Shown here piece by piece: positions 54,603-64,000 of a DNA stretch of 64,000 nucleotides (the stretch's first letter is position 1; every line of letters starts with the position of its first letter). The notes under the pieces were generated by a model that saw only the letters and a program-made list of their open reading frames with translations, made no database searches and was not told where the DNA came from. The DNA comes from Roridomyces roridus (Eukaryota; Basidiomycota; Agaricomycetes; Agaricales; Mycenaceae): the NCBI GenBank assembly GCA_029378245.1, contig JARKIF010000006.1, positions 2,480,001-2,544,000 on the forward strand. The letters run 5' to 3'. Position numbers and translations under genes: made by a program.

Positions 54603-57186
54603 CTACAGCTTGTTGTCTAAGCTCTTGCTCGTCTTGAGCGCCACCATCCTCTCAACAAACTCTTCAAGCGGCATCATCTTATCCCGGCCCTTGGTCCCAA
54701 CATCGTCACGATTCCGCACGTTAACAGACTTGCTCTTGCGCTCCTCCTCACCGACAACAAGGATAAAGTTGTACTGCGCAATCTCTCCATTGCGAACCTT
54801 CTTCGGGAGAGTGTCTGGGCCATTATCGACGTCGGCGAAGAGGCCGAGCGACTTGAGGCGCTCGCAGACTTCGGTAGCGTACTCTTGCTAGGTGTGCGTC
54901 AGGATCCGATGGGTAGCAGCTCACGGAAAGGGACATACGTAGATACCAGTGACGGGAATGACAATGACCTGGCGCGGCGAAAGCCAGAATGGCCACTTGC
55001 CAGCGAAATGCTCCGTAATGATGGCAATAAACCGCTCCAAACTGCCCAAAATCGCACGGTGAATCATCACTGGCCGCGTTTCCGGGTTGGCGGCGTCCTC
55101 GCCGCGATACTTGAGGTCGAAGCGCTCAGGCAACTGGAAGTCGAGCTGGATAGTAGCGCATTGGAACGAGCGACGAAGACTGTCCCGGATACTGATGTCG
55201 ATCTTTGGACCGTAGAACGCGCCGTCGCCAGGGTTGGTCTCCCATTTGCCGGGATAGTGGTTATCAAGGGCTTGCCTGAGTTGCGCCTCGGCGTGATCCC
55301 ACGTCTCAATCTTGCCCAAAAAGTTGTCAGGACGCGTGGATAGTTCCAATTGGAAGTCCAATCCGAACGTCCCGTAGACGTGTTGCATGAAATCAAACAG
55401 GGCGGCAATTTCTTGCTCGACCTGGTGAGATATTAAAACTCGTTTCCCCAGCGGAGCATGGACGCACCTGATTCGGCATGCAGAACACGTGGGTATCGTC
55501 CTGAGCAAATCGGCGCACTCGTGTGAGACCAGTCAAGGCCCCAGACGCTTCATTCCGGTGGAGGATACCGAATTCGGCCATCCGGATAGGAAGCTCTCTG
55601 TAACTTCTATCCCTGGACCCAAAGACGATACAATGGCCAGGGCAGTTCATGGGTTTGAGAGCCCATTTCTCCTTTTCAACATCGAGGCTAAACATGTCGT
55701 CCTTGTAGTTTTGCCAGTGTCCAGAAGTCTCCCAGAGCTTGGAATGAAACATGTTCGGGGATATGACTTCTTGGTAGCCACGTTTGAAGTATTCGGCCCG
55801 TAAAAATTCAAGAAGTGAGTTGTATATCCGCGTGCCATGGGGGAGGAAGAAGCAGCTCCCAGGGCTCGATTCGTGGAAGAAGAAGAGCTCTTGGTCCTGT
55901 AAAGCGTTAGACGAGTGCATAGAGAAAACAGAGAGAACCACCTTTCCAATGCGCCTGTGGTCCCGCTTGGCGGCCTCGGCGAGGAACGCCTTGTATTCCG
56001 TGAGCTTTTTCTTGTCCGGGAAGGATATGCCGTAGATTCGTTGAAGAGAATCGTTGGCAGCATCACCCAAGAAGTACGAGGAAGAATTCTAGACGATATG
56101 AGCATTGTTTGGAAGAGGGATACTGGAAGAATACCTTGGTTATCATCATGGCCTTTATTTTGCCGGTATGAGGAATGTGTGGTCCAACACACAGATCGAC
56201 CATGGGCCCGCAGCGATACACGGTCGTAGAGGTGCCGTCGGGCACCTTGGTCTCGATCAAGTATTTCTTGTACTTGTTGTAGGCAAACATCTCCAGCAGG
56301 GTCTCCTTCTTGACCACAAGTCGCTCGAACTTTTGCTTGTCCTTGACGACACTTTCCGATATTTTTTCGAGAGCAGGGTAATCCGTGCCAGACACGGCTC
56401 GATCCTGCATGCCCATTTCGTAGAAGAAGCCCTCGTCCGTCGGGGGCCCGAGACACAAATGGCACCCATAATGCCGCTCAGCAGCTTCGCCCAAAACATG
56501 TGCAGAAGAGTGCCAGAACACCTTCTTGCCTTCAGGGTGATCGAAATCGAGTAACTCGAGTGTGCAGGAGCCTTCTAGTGGACGTTCCAGATCCCAGAGT
56601 TGGCCGTTGACCTGTATCCAACGTTATCGAGAAATGAAGTAACGAAACGAAAGACGCGCCTTGCCAATGACGATCCGTTCAGACAGGCTTTTGGCCAGCT
56701 CCTGGGCAACATCCATCGGGCTCGTCTCCCAGCTCTTGCCCTGGAGTTCCTTGCCGTCTGGCAACGTAATCGTAATTTCCTCCCGAGGCTGGGCTATACA
56801 ATCTTAGAGAGAGATAAAAAAGAGCTATCTCCTCACCCTTGACGAATTCGTCATACTCTGCCTTGAGCTTGTCGAAAATCTGAATGCGATGGTCGAAGAA
56901 TGACGGAGGAGGTTGCAGCTGCGCGATTGCCTCAGTATACACAATGCCTCGGATGCCATCGCGGATCGCGTCCCACCTCGAGAGGAAAGGCCGACGTGGC
57001 AGCGGCTGGTTTCGCTTTCTTCTCCTTGGGTTGGTTTTTAGTGGCGGGTGCAGCCGACGCGGGCGCTGGGTCGGACGAGGACGCGACCGGCGTAGTCATT
57101 CTTCTGTTCAGTATGCGGGGAAATACGACGTGGCAGCGAGGAGATCGTAGAAGCAATGTTCGATAGAGGAACTTTCGTCCCAGCAT
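54603..57186 (-). CDS. Threonyl-tRNA synthetase, cytosolic with possible mitochondrial form
   Basis: Multi-exon gene with short GT-AG introns (e.g. 54888-54938, 55422-55467). Domains in order: Ala/Lys-rich N-terminus; TGS domain ([17 protein letters not shown]); tRNA-SAD editing domain ([19 protein letters not shown]); class II catalytic core with [12 protein letters not shown], the zinc-binding Cys in MNCPGHC, motif 2 ([17 protein letters not shown]) and [10 protein letters not shown]; motif 3 ([17 protein letters not shown]); C-terminal anticodon-binding domain ending at the stop 54603-54605. It charges tRNA-Thr. ATG 57184-57186 adds 29 residues ahead of a second ATG at 57097-57099. That extension has five Arg/Lys among its first 17 residues and no acidic residue, like a mitochondrial presequence. 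Only 68 bp separate it from the COG3 stop. Confidence 0.95.
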
Positions 57187-57254
57187 ATAAGGTCTCCCAA
57201 CGTGACTCGATTTGATTCTCAGATTGCGATTGCTTTAGGCGAAACATTATATGT

Positions 57255-60182
57255 TTATGACTCCGGTTTTGCCTCCTCCTCTCGACCACAAACCCTCTCC
57301 AATAGTACCCTCACATCTGCTGGAGATAGCACCTTTTCCCGCATGTCCCCAGCGTACATATTCCAAACGACATCCCTGAACAATGCGTACTCGTCTGCGA
57401 TCCGCTCCCGGACATGTTGTAGCAAAACCTCAACCGTCCGGTCACCGTCCCCACGGTCTGCGAGGTACAGGCGGAGGCGCGTTGCTTGTCCCTGCAGATC
57501 ACGTTCGCACGCTGCACGGAATTCACGCTCGAGCTTCTCGGCAGCAGGCCGCTGAAAGGCCTCTAGTGCTGTGAGTGGTGCGTTCTCTGCAGCGACTTGC
57601 GCGCGGCGTGCATTGTGAACATCGATCTGGTCGATCCACGTATGAAGCGGAGCGCAGATGGGTGAAGCGCACGTAGAAATGATCCCCTCACAAACCCGCT
57701 TCAAGTCGTGGTCAATACCCTGTACGTGTTTCAAGACGGGATATTTGGTCAAGTGAGGAAGAATGCGTACATGCCTGGCATCGCGGATACCCTCCTCGTT
57801 CCGGGGCATGCCGAGGGACGCAAAGAGGGCTCCGGGCAACAGCGATGTGGTTTGATTCAGCATCGTGGCCAACGTGTCTTGCGCAACCAATTAGAACCGC
57901 CCTGAAGCTTTGGACATAGAAAATATACCGGTCACCCCATATTGAAAGTCCTCCCCGCCATCCCTGTGCGCGAGATCCAAGTTGTGGGTGATCTCCTTGA
58001 GGATGAGCAAATGCCGGACAAGGAAGAGGTCCCCGTCAAGTGTCCCACCTGCCGTGGATCCGGCGGAACGCTGCTTGATCATGTCTGATGCAACGATCAG
58101 CGACTGACGGCATAGCGATACCGCCTCCTGCGCGATATCCTCAAAAATCGCGGGCTGGAAGGCGGGTGATTCAATAGGAAAAGTGGATTGAAAGCGAGGA
58201 ACACACATTGACGAAATCGTGCAACTGCGAAAGGACCCACACAGTCTTTTGCAGGGTCGGGAACCATGTATCTTGCCTCTCCAATGCCGGGCCCCGGAAC
58301 AGCTCTCGAAAGCTGGCCTTCTCCTTCCCATCAAAAGCCAGGCCTTGATACAAACCGTCAAATAGCTGCTTGAACAATAACACTTGCACTCACCACCGTC
58401 TGTACTAACAAGCTTATCCGGATACGCAAGATCCTCGGGCTTGGGGACATAGAAGCGCATATCTGACTGTATGACCGCCTGTGCCTTGAAAAACAACCTT
58501 GTTTGTGCATCTTGCAGAACCATCTCCAACAAATGGCTGATATGCAGCTGACCCAGGCCCTTGTTGCCTTTCTGCCTCGGTTTCTCGAGCTCAAGATTCA
58601 GCGTTTCGTCATCCGAAGATTCAGCATCGGGTGCGGCCACGTCGAGAACCATGAGCGCTTGCAGGACAGTGCAGACTTCGCACAGGGCTGTGAGCCGAGG
58701 TTCGTGTAGTATCCGCGGCCGGAGATCGTCGTACAAGTAGTCACATAGTGTCTCCAGGTATTGGCTACATTGATTGAGCGAAATCCCTGGATCAAGAAAA
58801 CGACACGGACTATAGTTGTTCCTCACCGGAGCTAAAGAAGGCCCCGTACAGTGCGAACTCGTCTGTGCACAGTTGCTTGAGGTAGCTACATCCGGCGCGT
58901 GTCAGTTCGAGGAGTTCCGTCCGTCCGGGATCCAATCCTCGGATTTCCTCCGTCAAACGTCCGACCAGGAGTGCTTTCCTCATGCTAAAGTAAGCGCTAT
59001 GACATTCGGTGAGAAGAGCGGCAAGTTCGGTCGGATGGGCTGCTGCGCGGCGCTCGAGCTCGCCGAGGAGTGGCGAGAGTTGGGCAGATACAGAGCGAAA
59101 GCGAGTGTAGAGGAGATGTGCTTGGGCGGTAGGCGAGACGTCCTTCTCAGACAACCGTTTGGAAACGTCGGCGGAGAGTGCCTTGAGCGAGCCTACAAAG
59201 TACATTCGGATCAAGGTCATGGCGCGCGTCATGCATTGCTGGAAGCGCAAGAGGTAGATTTCGGATTCGCGGAAACCACGCTGGGCAGGCAGTGAGCGGG
59301 GGAAAATGCCAGATAGAAGGACCGTACGTGGGCCTTGAGATAGTCAATACATATATCCACACGCTCGACCATGTAAAGAAAGTCTGTTTGAAGAACAAGA
59401 GACTCTCCGGGGTGATTGAGCATGCGCGTGGCGTGCTCGAGCTCTTGAAAGTATTCCAACCGTGCCCCAATCTCGTCTGTCATTTCTACAAGTTGATCCT
59501 GCAAGGCGCGTTGGAACGAGTCAAGGAAAAAGAGTAGTGCCGCACCCGTTCGCCCAACAGGCGCTCACATGCATCCTTGAGATTCTTGCCGCCTTCCTCG
59601 ACGCCGCGCCAACCCTCGAGCATTCCGTCGACCTCTCCATCAATCTCCTCGATACGTTCCACAAGACGATCGCAAGTATCAAGGTGCGCTGAAACGCTGG
59701 CAATATGGGCTCGAAAGTGTGCCTCCTGGCTATGCGCGACGGATCGGTCAATGAGGGCAAACCAGTCGTAGAACTGTTGCGGGGTCTGGACTGGTTGTTT
59801 CGGATGCAGCGCGTGTGTCGTGGCCGACGTTAGACGCGTAGAATTAGACGGTGGCAGCGGAGAGCTGGGACGTGAGATGCCTGCGCCTCGGCCTGGATCC
59901 AGTCGCAATCCACGGCCAACGGGTGTCGAAGAACGGGATGAAGAGCCCGCGTCTTCGTCAGTAAACTAGATGACGTTTAGAAAGATGCGGGAGTCATGAA
60001 GAGCGCACCTTGTACGGGAGGGGCGTCTGCTCGCTAAGAGGTTTAAGCAGTCCAACAGAAGTTACTTCACGGTCCGTTAATGTGGCTTTGGACTCCCATT
60101 CTTCAACGTTGAGTGCTGGCCTGGCTGGTGGAGCATTCAGCACTGGGGGGGCACCACGTCGTGCATTTTGGCGCGCTGACAT
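57255..60182 (-). CDS. COG3: Conserved oligomeric Golgi complex subunit 3
   Basis: Minus strand, several exons; ATG at 60180-60182. The N-terminal disordered region (ARRGAPPVLNAPPARP) is followed by the Sec34-like domain: a coiled-coil region, then GARLEYFQELEHATRMLN and VLQTDFLYMVERVDICI, diagnostic of COG3. A 47-nt intron at 59499-59545 restores LLGERDQLVEMTDEIG. The middle block has RFQQCMTRAMTLIRMYFVGS and the C-terminal exon (57255-57890) ends YALFRDVVWNMYAG...KPES. COG3 is a lobe A subunit of the COG tether for retrograde Golgi vesicles, on the cytosolic face. All parts are collinear and undamaged. It sits 52 bp below the PEX13 stop and 68 bp above the ThrRS ATG. Confidence 0.93.
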
Positions 60183-60234
60183 GGACAGTGTTCAGGAAGC
60201 TAATAATTAGAAACATATGTACAGTGACTCTAAG

Positions 60235-60999
60235 CTAATCAATTTTTTTCTCCTTCTTCTCGAGAACCTCGACCCACTTGCGAGGGAACCACCCCTCCCT
60301 GCCCTCGCGTGTACGTCCCTTCCACCACTCCTCGACATGCTCGAGTTGAATGCGGGGGTCAACCTCATTGCCAGTGCGAGGGTCGAGTTTGGCCATGATA
60401 GCGACAATTTCATTCTCTTTGAGCGGGAGCTCGGACGGGGTGGACGGTGTGAAGGGGTATAGGGCGCGGGCAAACGTAAGTGAAGCTGGATCCAGCGGAG
60501 GAAGTGGCTGCCCTGGGAGGGCAGGTTGGCCCGACGCGCGTGCGCGTTCGGAGAGAATTTGAATGAGCTTGGTCATCGCATAAGGGATACCAAAGATTGC
60601 GAGAAGGAAGATGATGAGTGGCTTCTTGCTTGGCTTGGGCGGTCGAGGATGCGGTCCTTGCACGGGACGTCCGTTGATAAAGTCGCGGAATTCGCCCTGC
60701 ATGGCAGGCCTCGCGGGAGTCCCGGTGACGAGCTCACGCATCCCTCGTATCAAGCCAAAGATGCCAAGAACGCTCCCAAGAGCGTTACGAAGGTGCCCGA
60801 ATTGGTCGATGACACCGACCATGGCAAAGAAACTGGAGTGAGTAGCCATGAAGGTGCTCTCGAGCATTTGGGCGACGCCAGAGAAGGTCTGCACGATGGA
60901 ATGAAGGAGAGCGAATGTGTGCTGAGTGGTGGATTCAAGTGTTTGAGTCAGGGTAGGAATCGGCATCCCATTGGCATCCAGTGGTGGAGGCATGCCCAT

Positions 61000-61035
<36 letters not shown>

Positions 61036-61395
61036 CATGCCCATTCCTCCGTAGGGGGACATGCCCATGCCCATCGAGGAATAGGGACTCATCCCGTAGC
61101 CTCCCCCGTAGCCAAGGGTGTTGCCATACCCGCCGTATGTCCCACCATATGCCCCGAGACCACCGTACCCGCCATAACCACCGCCGAGCCGCGAATAAGG
61201 AGAGGCCCCGTACGCGGAGGCACCATACGGGGTGACCGCAGACGATACTGGAGCACTAAATGAGGTAGGACGATCTGGAACCGTTGGCTGTGTTGAGGAA
61301 GAGGAAGGTTGGGGCACTGCAGAGGCAAGTGTCGGTGCTGCCGTCGTCGTTACAGGCGCCCCATTGCGCTCCCATGGCTTGGGAGGCGAGCCCAT
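60235..61395 (-). CDS. PEX13: Peroxisomal docking protein Pex13
   Basis: A single uninterrupted frame of 386 residues. The Pro/Ser/Thr-rich N-terminus is followed by a Tyr-Gly and Met-Gly repeat region (YGGYGG, GMGMSPYGG), a HTFALLHSIVQTF...MLESTFMATH block, two membrane segments (around GSVLGIFGLI and PLIIFLLAIFGIPYAM) and a C-terminal SH3 domain (FARALYPFTPSTPSELPLKENEIVAI ... EEWWKGRTREGREGWFPRKWVE). This is the standard Pex13 layout: the SH3 faces the cytosol and binds Pex14/Pex5 for import of PTS1 proteins. Length and domains are normal for basidiomycetes. Short coding repeats at 61000-61150 may vary in length. Confidence 0.95.
60980..61160 (-). repeat. Gly-Met and Gly-Tyr coding repeats in PEX13
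   Basis: Repeated CCCATGCCCATGCC and CCGCCCATG units on the plus strand encode GMG/GGM and YGG runs, a low-complexity stretch likely to vary between strains. Confidence 0.75.
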
Positions 61396-61495
61396 CGTGG
61401 TAGCGAGAGAAAAGTAATGTGATTAGGTAAACTCGCTTCCGGTCGCAGGAGAAGCCGACGGGCAGTACAGTACAATACGTGAATGATAACCCAAG

Positions 61496-64000
61496 TCACT
61501 CCTCTTGTGTCTCCTTTTCGTGCTTCTTCTTCATCGCACTCACTATGAACAGGTATTAGCAACGCCAAGTAGCTACAGAACAAGCCACGCACCATCGCGT
61601 GAAATTTGGCCAGAAGACATCCACCCCTCGGGGAAGGCAGCTACAATCCGCTGATAGAGAGATTTGCGCAACCCCTGCTCGCTAACTTGCAAAACAGAGC
61701 CTTCAAGAGAGCTGCCGTTTCATTAGCATCCTGGAAAAAAAGGAGCTGGTGGAACACGCACTTTTTCTCGTTTTCCAGCCGACATATCTCATTGCTCAGT
61801 TGTACGAGTTCCCAAACAGCACTCTTCATGGCATCCGTCATCCGGTACTTTTTCAAAGGCGGGCCATGGTGCGCGCCGCCCTTGCCGGGGCCCTCCTTCT
61901 CTGTTTTCTCTTCGGCTCCCGCAGACCCGACTCGCGCTTCGGGGTCCTCTGTCCCATGCCTCGTCGGTCCTGTCGAGCCCTCTGCGCCAGGATCCCCGTC
62001 TCCGTTCGATGCCGCCTTTTCTTTCCGTTTTTCTTCTGGAACGCATATGAGTATCCGGCAATTCAAAGAGAAAAGGACGCGGACCATAATTCAACAAATT
62101 ACGCTCCCATTCCTCTTGCGCCTTTGGGAAACCCTCGGTCGCCAACACACGCAGCGCTTCAAGTAGCTCGTCCTGCCTGTGATTCAATAATGCCGTATGC
62201 TCGTTGAAGATGGTGCGTTTTATCAACTTCTGCTCCAAAGTAAGTACAAATGCATTTGAGAGAGAAAGATGACGGACCGTCATGGTGAATTTGTTGTAGG
62301 GAAATATATTGGGCATGAGATTGAAGAAATTCTCGTCGTACTCGTCCAGTTTAATCGCTTGCAAAGCAAGTGCGGCGAGTAAAGGTTTGAGAGTCGGCGG
62401 AAACTTTGATTTCGTTTCCCAGGACTCTGCAGCGATGGCCTGCTTCATCTTCTCGATATTCACCTGTAGGTCGGGGTGGAAATCTGCAACGTCCACAATT
62501 TTCGGTTTCTTCTTTGCCGTGTCCCCACCGCCAACACCGTTGACCGACCTCTTTCGCTTCTTTCCCACCTCATCAGCAGCTCCATTTTCGTCCCCGCCTG
62601 GGGTCCCTTCTCCATCATCATGGTCGCCGTTGACGCCGTTGACCGGCGCCCCTTTGCCTCTGCCGGCAAGAGCATCTTCCTCCATGCCGTCTTCCGCCTT
62701 TCCCTTGCCTTTGCGCGTCGCTCCGCCGAATACATCCACCTTGCTGTCTTCGTCCTCGTCCTCGAGGGGAATAGGCGAGTCTTTGGTCCCCAGTGCCTTT
62801 CCCTTTGCCTTTGAAGGCGGCGCGCTCTTTGAGGTCGAAGAAGTGGTGGATTTGGCGTTCTTTGAGGTGGATGTTGGTTTCAGCGCAGAGGTCGACGCGC
62901 TGGGCATGTTGAGTGAAAGTGCAGGGCCCGTTTTCTTCTTTGATTTCGGTTTCTTGGGCGACCTGGGGCGTGCATTGGTAAAGGGTGAAAGAGAGAAGGA
63001 ACTCTTACTTGTCCCGCACCAGTGCAACCTCGCCACTGCTGACATAAAACCCTTTCTGCTTGGTTTGTGCAAAGTACGTGCGTTCGTCGATGGCAAGTTC
63101 CGAGTCGTCAATGAAGGGGTCCGTTATGTCGTAGTACTCTCCTGCTGCCTTGGATTTCTTGGCTGATTTTTTCGGTTTTGCTTTCGTTGCTTTGGGTTTC
63201 TGCATAGAAATTGAGCGAATGGGAGAGACACTGAGAGAGGACATACTCCATCTGCATCCATTTCAACGTCCCCGTCGGCGTCTTTCGTGTTGCTCTTATC
63301 TGCGCCCCCCTCACCGTCGCTCTCACCCTCACTGCTGCTCTCGTCGGCGTACTTCTTGCTTACAATTTCGCCCCACACAAAGCCCTCAGCGCGGGCCTTG
63401 TTCTTGACGTCAATTTCGTAATTATCTGGCCCGCCGAGTTTGATTTCGAGACGGATGGTCTGAACAGGCGGCGGGGGCGGCGGTGGTGGCGGGGGCGGCG
63501 GAGCATGGTGCGATTTGGGCTTCTTGGGAGGCGCCTTTGCAGCAGAGGTAGGAGGGGCGCTGAGGGGGGAAGTTGGCGGTGGAGGACTGGGAGGGGCAGC
63601 GGGATCAACGAGTACAGGAAGCTGAATGGGGTCAGCGACGAGGGGTTTGGACTCTTCTTGTTCAGGAACAAGGTCCTTGTCGACGTCGTCTTCGGACGCG
63701 TTGTCCGAGTCAACGTCGACTGACTCGCTCTCCGAGTCCACGTCTTCATCCTGCTCTTCGTCAGGCTCGTTCCCGTCAGGTCCCTCGTCCGGAGACACAG
63801 ACCCGTCGAAGGGTGGCATGACTGTGTCGTCGTTGTCGGGCGTGCCGAGCTCATCGGCGGCGACGAGAGGCTCGTCCGAGTCGGGTTCGTCCTCTGTACG
63901 AGGCTTGGTAGGACTGCCGTACTCATCGAGGTTGGCGAGGACGCTCCTGGACCGGGAAGCCGAGGAGCTCACGTGTGGGGAGGGAGCAGCCTCGAGCTCA
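61496..64000 (-). CDS. HPC2/ubinuclein-like HIR complex subunit, 5' end outside window
   Basis: Minus strand, multi-exon; the frame is open to the window edge, so the start is missing (the apparent start at 63972 is a GTG). The N-terminal part is acidic (SDNASEDDVDKDL) and Pro-rich. It continues with IRLEIKLGGPDNYEIDV and the Hpc2-related domain YDITDPFIDDSELAIDERTY ... TKQKGFYVSSGEVAL, the signature of HPC2/ubinuclein, which contacts histone H3.3-H4 in the HIR/HIRA chaperone. A long Lys/Ser-rich linker is followed by a helical middle domain (FPPTLKPLLAALALQAIKL ... EQKLIKRTIFNEHTALLNHRQ). The last intron joins to VSAMKKKHEKETQEE and the stop at 61496-61498, 100 bp above PEX13. Nuclear, replication-independent nucleosome assembly. 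Confidence 0.88.

Noticed and set aside
62309..63166. 285-codon plus frame
   Set aside because: Antisense of the HPC2-like gene, which has clear domain matches on the minus strand.

Overview
The window is nuclear DNA of a filamentous basidiomycete, most likely an Agaricomycete. Genes have very short introns of about 45-60 nt, the protein families are fungal (COG3, PEX13, HPC2-type HIR subunit, zf-HIT protein), and the transposable elements are Ty1/copia-like, gag-bearing self-priming LTR elements and PIF/Harbinger, as is usual in that class.

Positions 1-47,300 are a transposon graveyard with almost no intact host genes. I recognise at least eight LTR families. LTR family 1 belongs to a Ty1/copia element (6783-11422) with identical LTRs, an intact pol frame and almost no gag. 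LTR families 2, 3 and 4 occur only as solo LTRs or fragments. Four related families (A-D) share LTRs that begin TGTTA and end in ACA, a TATA box about 30 nt before a conserved start-like motif, and 5-bp target duplications. Family A (25633-32995) and family B (37741-42304) are present as two-LTR elements that encode only Gag. In both, the primer binding site just inside the 5' LTR is complementary to the predicted 5' end of the element's own transcript, as in the Tf1/sushi self-priming mechanism. Insertions are heavily nested. A PIF/Harbinger DNA transposon with two genes sits in the 3' LTR of element A. Solo LTRs sit inside other LTRs at 847, 3511, 13993 and 46130. A solo LTR (33748) sits inside a tRNA-headed, poly(A)-tailed, SINE-like retroposon. 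One host-like gene (5249-11584) was hit twice. Other structures are a 1.8-kb palindrome with no spacer (43067-44879) and two MITEs (45057, 47060).

Positions 47,800-64,000 are a compact, conserved gene block. It holds an FAD phenol-hydroxylase-type monooxygenase (-), a zf-HIT protein (+), an HNH-nuclease-domain protein (-), a decayed ARM-repeat-type pseudogene (+), and then four housekeeping genes head to tail on the minus strand: HPC2/ubinuclein-like (5' end outside the window), PEX13, COG3 and threonyl-tRNA synthetase. These four are separated by only about 50-100 bp. The ThrRS gene has a basic N-terminal extension ahead of a second in-frame ATG, suggesting cytosolic and mitochondrial forms from one gene.

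The most unusual material is in the non-coding 3' half of the gag-only elements. One feature is a 10-bp hairpin present three times with compensatory base changes and a conserved TAAAYGTTCGTT tail. The other is a repeated hairpin-plus-polypurine-tract module, found at both an internal site and the LTR-proximal site in each of two different elements. Both look like selected RNA structures of a gag-only retrotransposon lineage, and I do not know a description of either. All coordinates and complementarities come from reading the sequence; no search was run.
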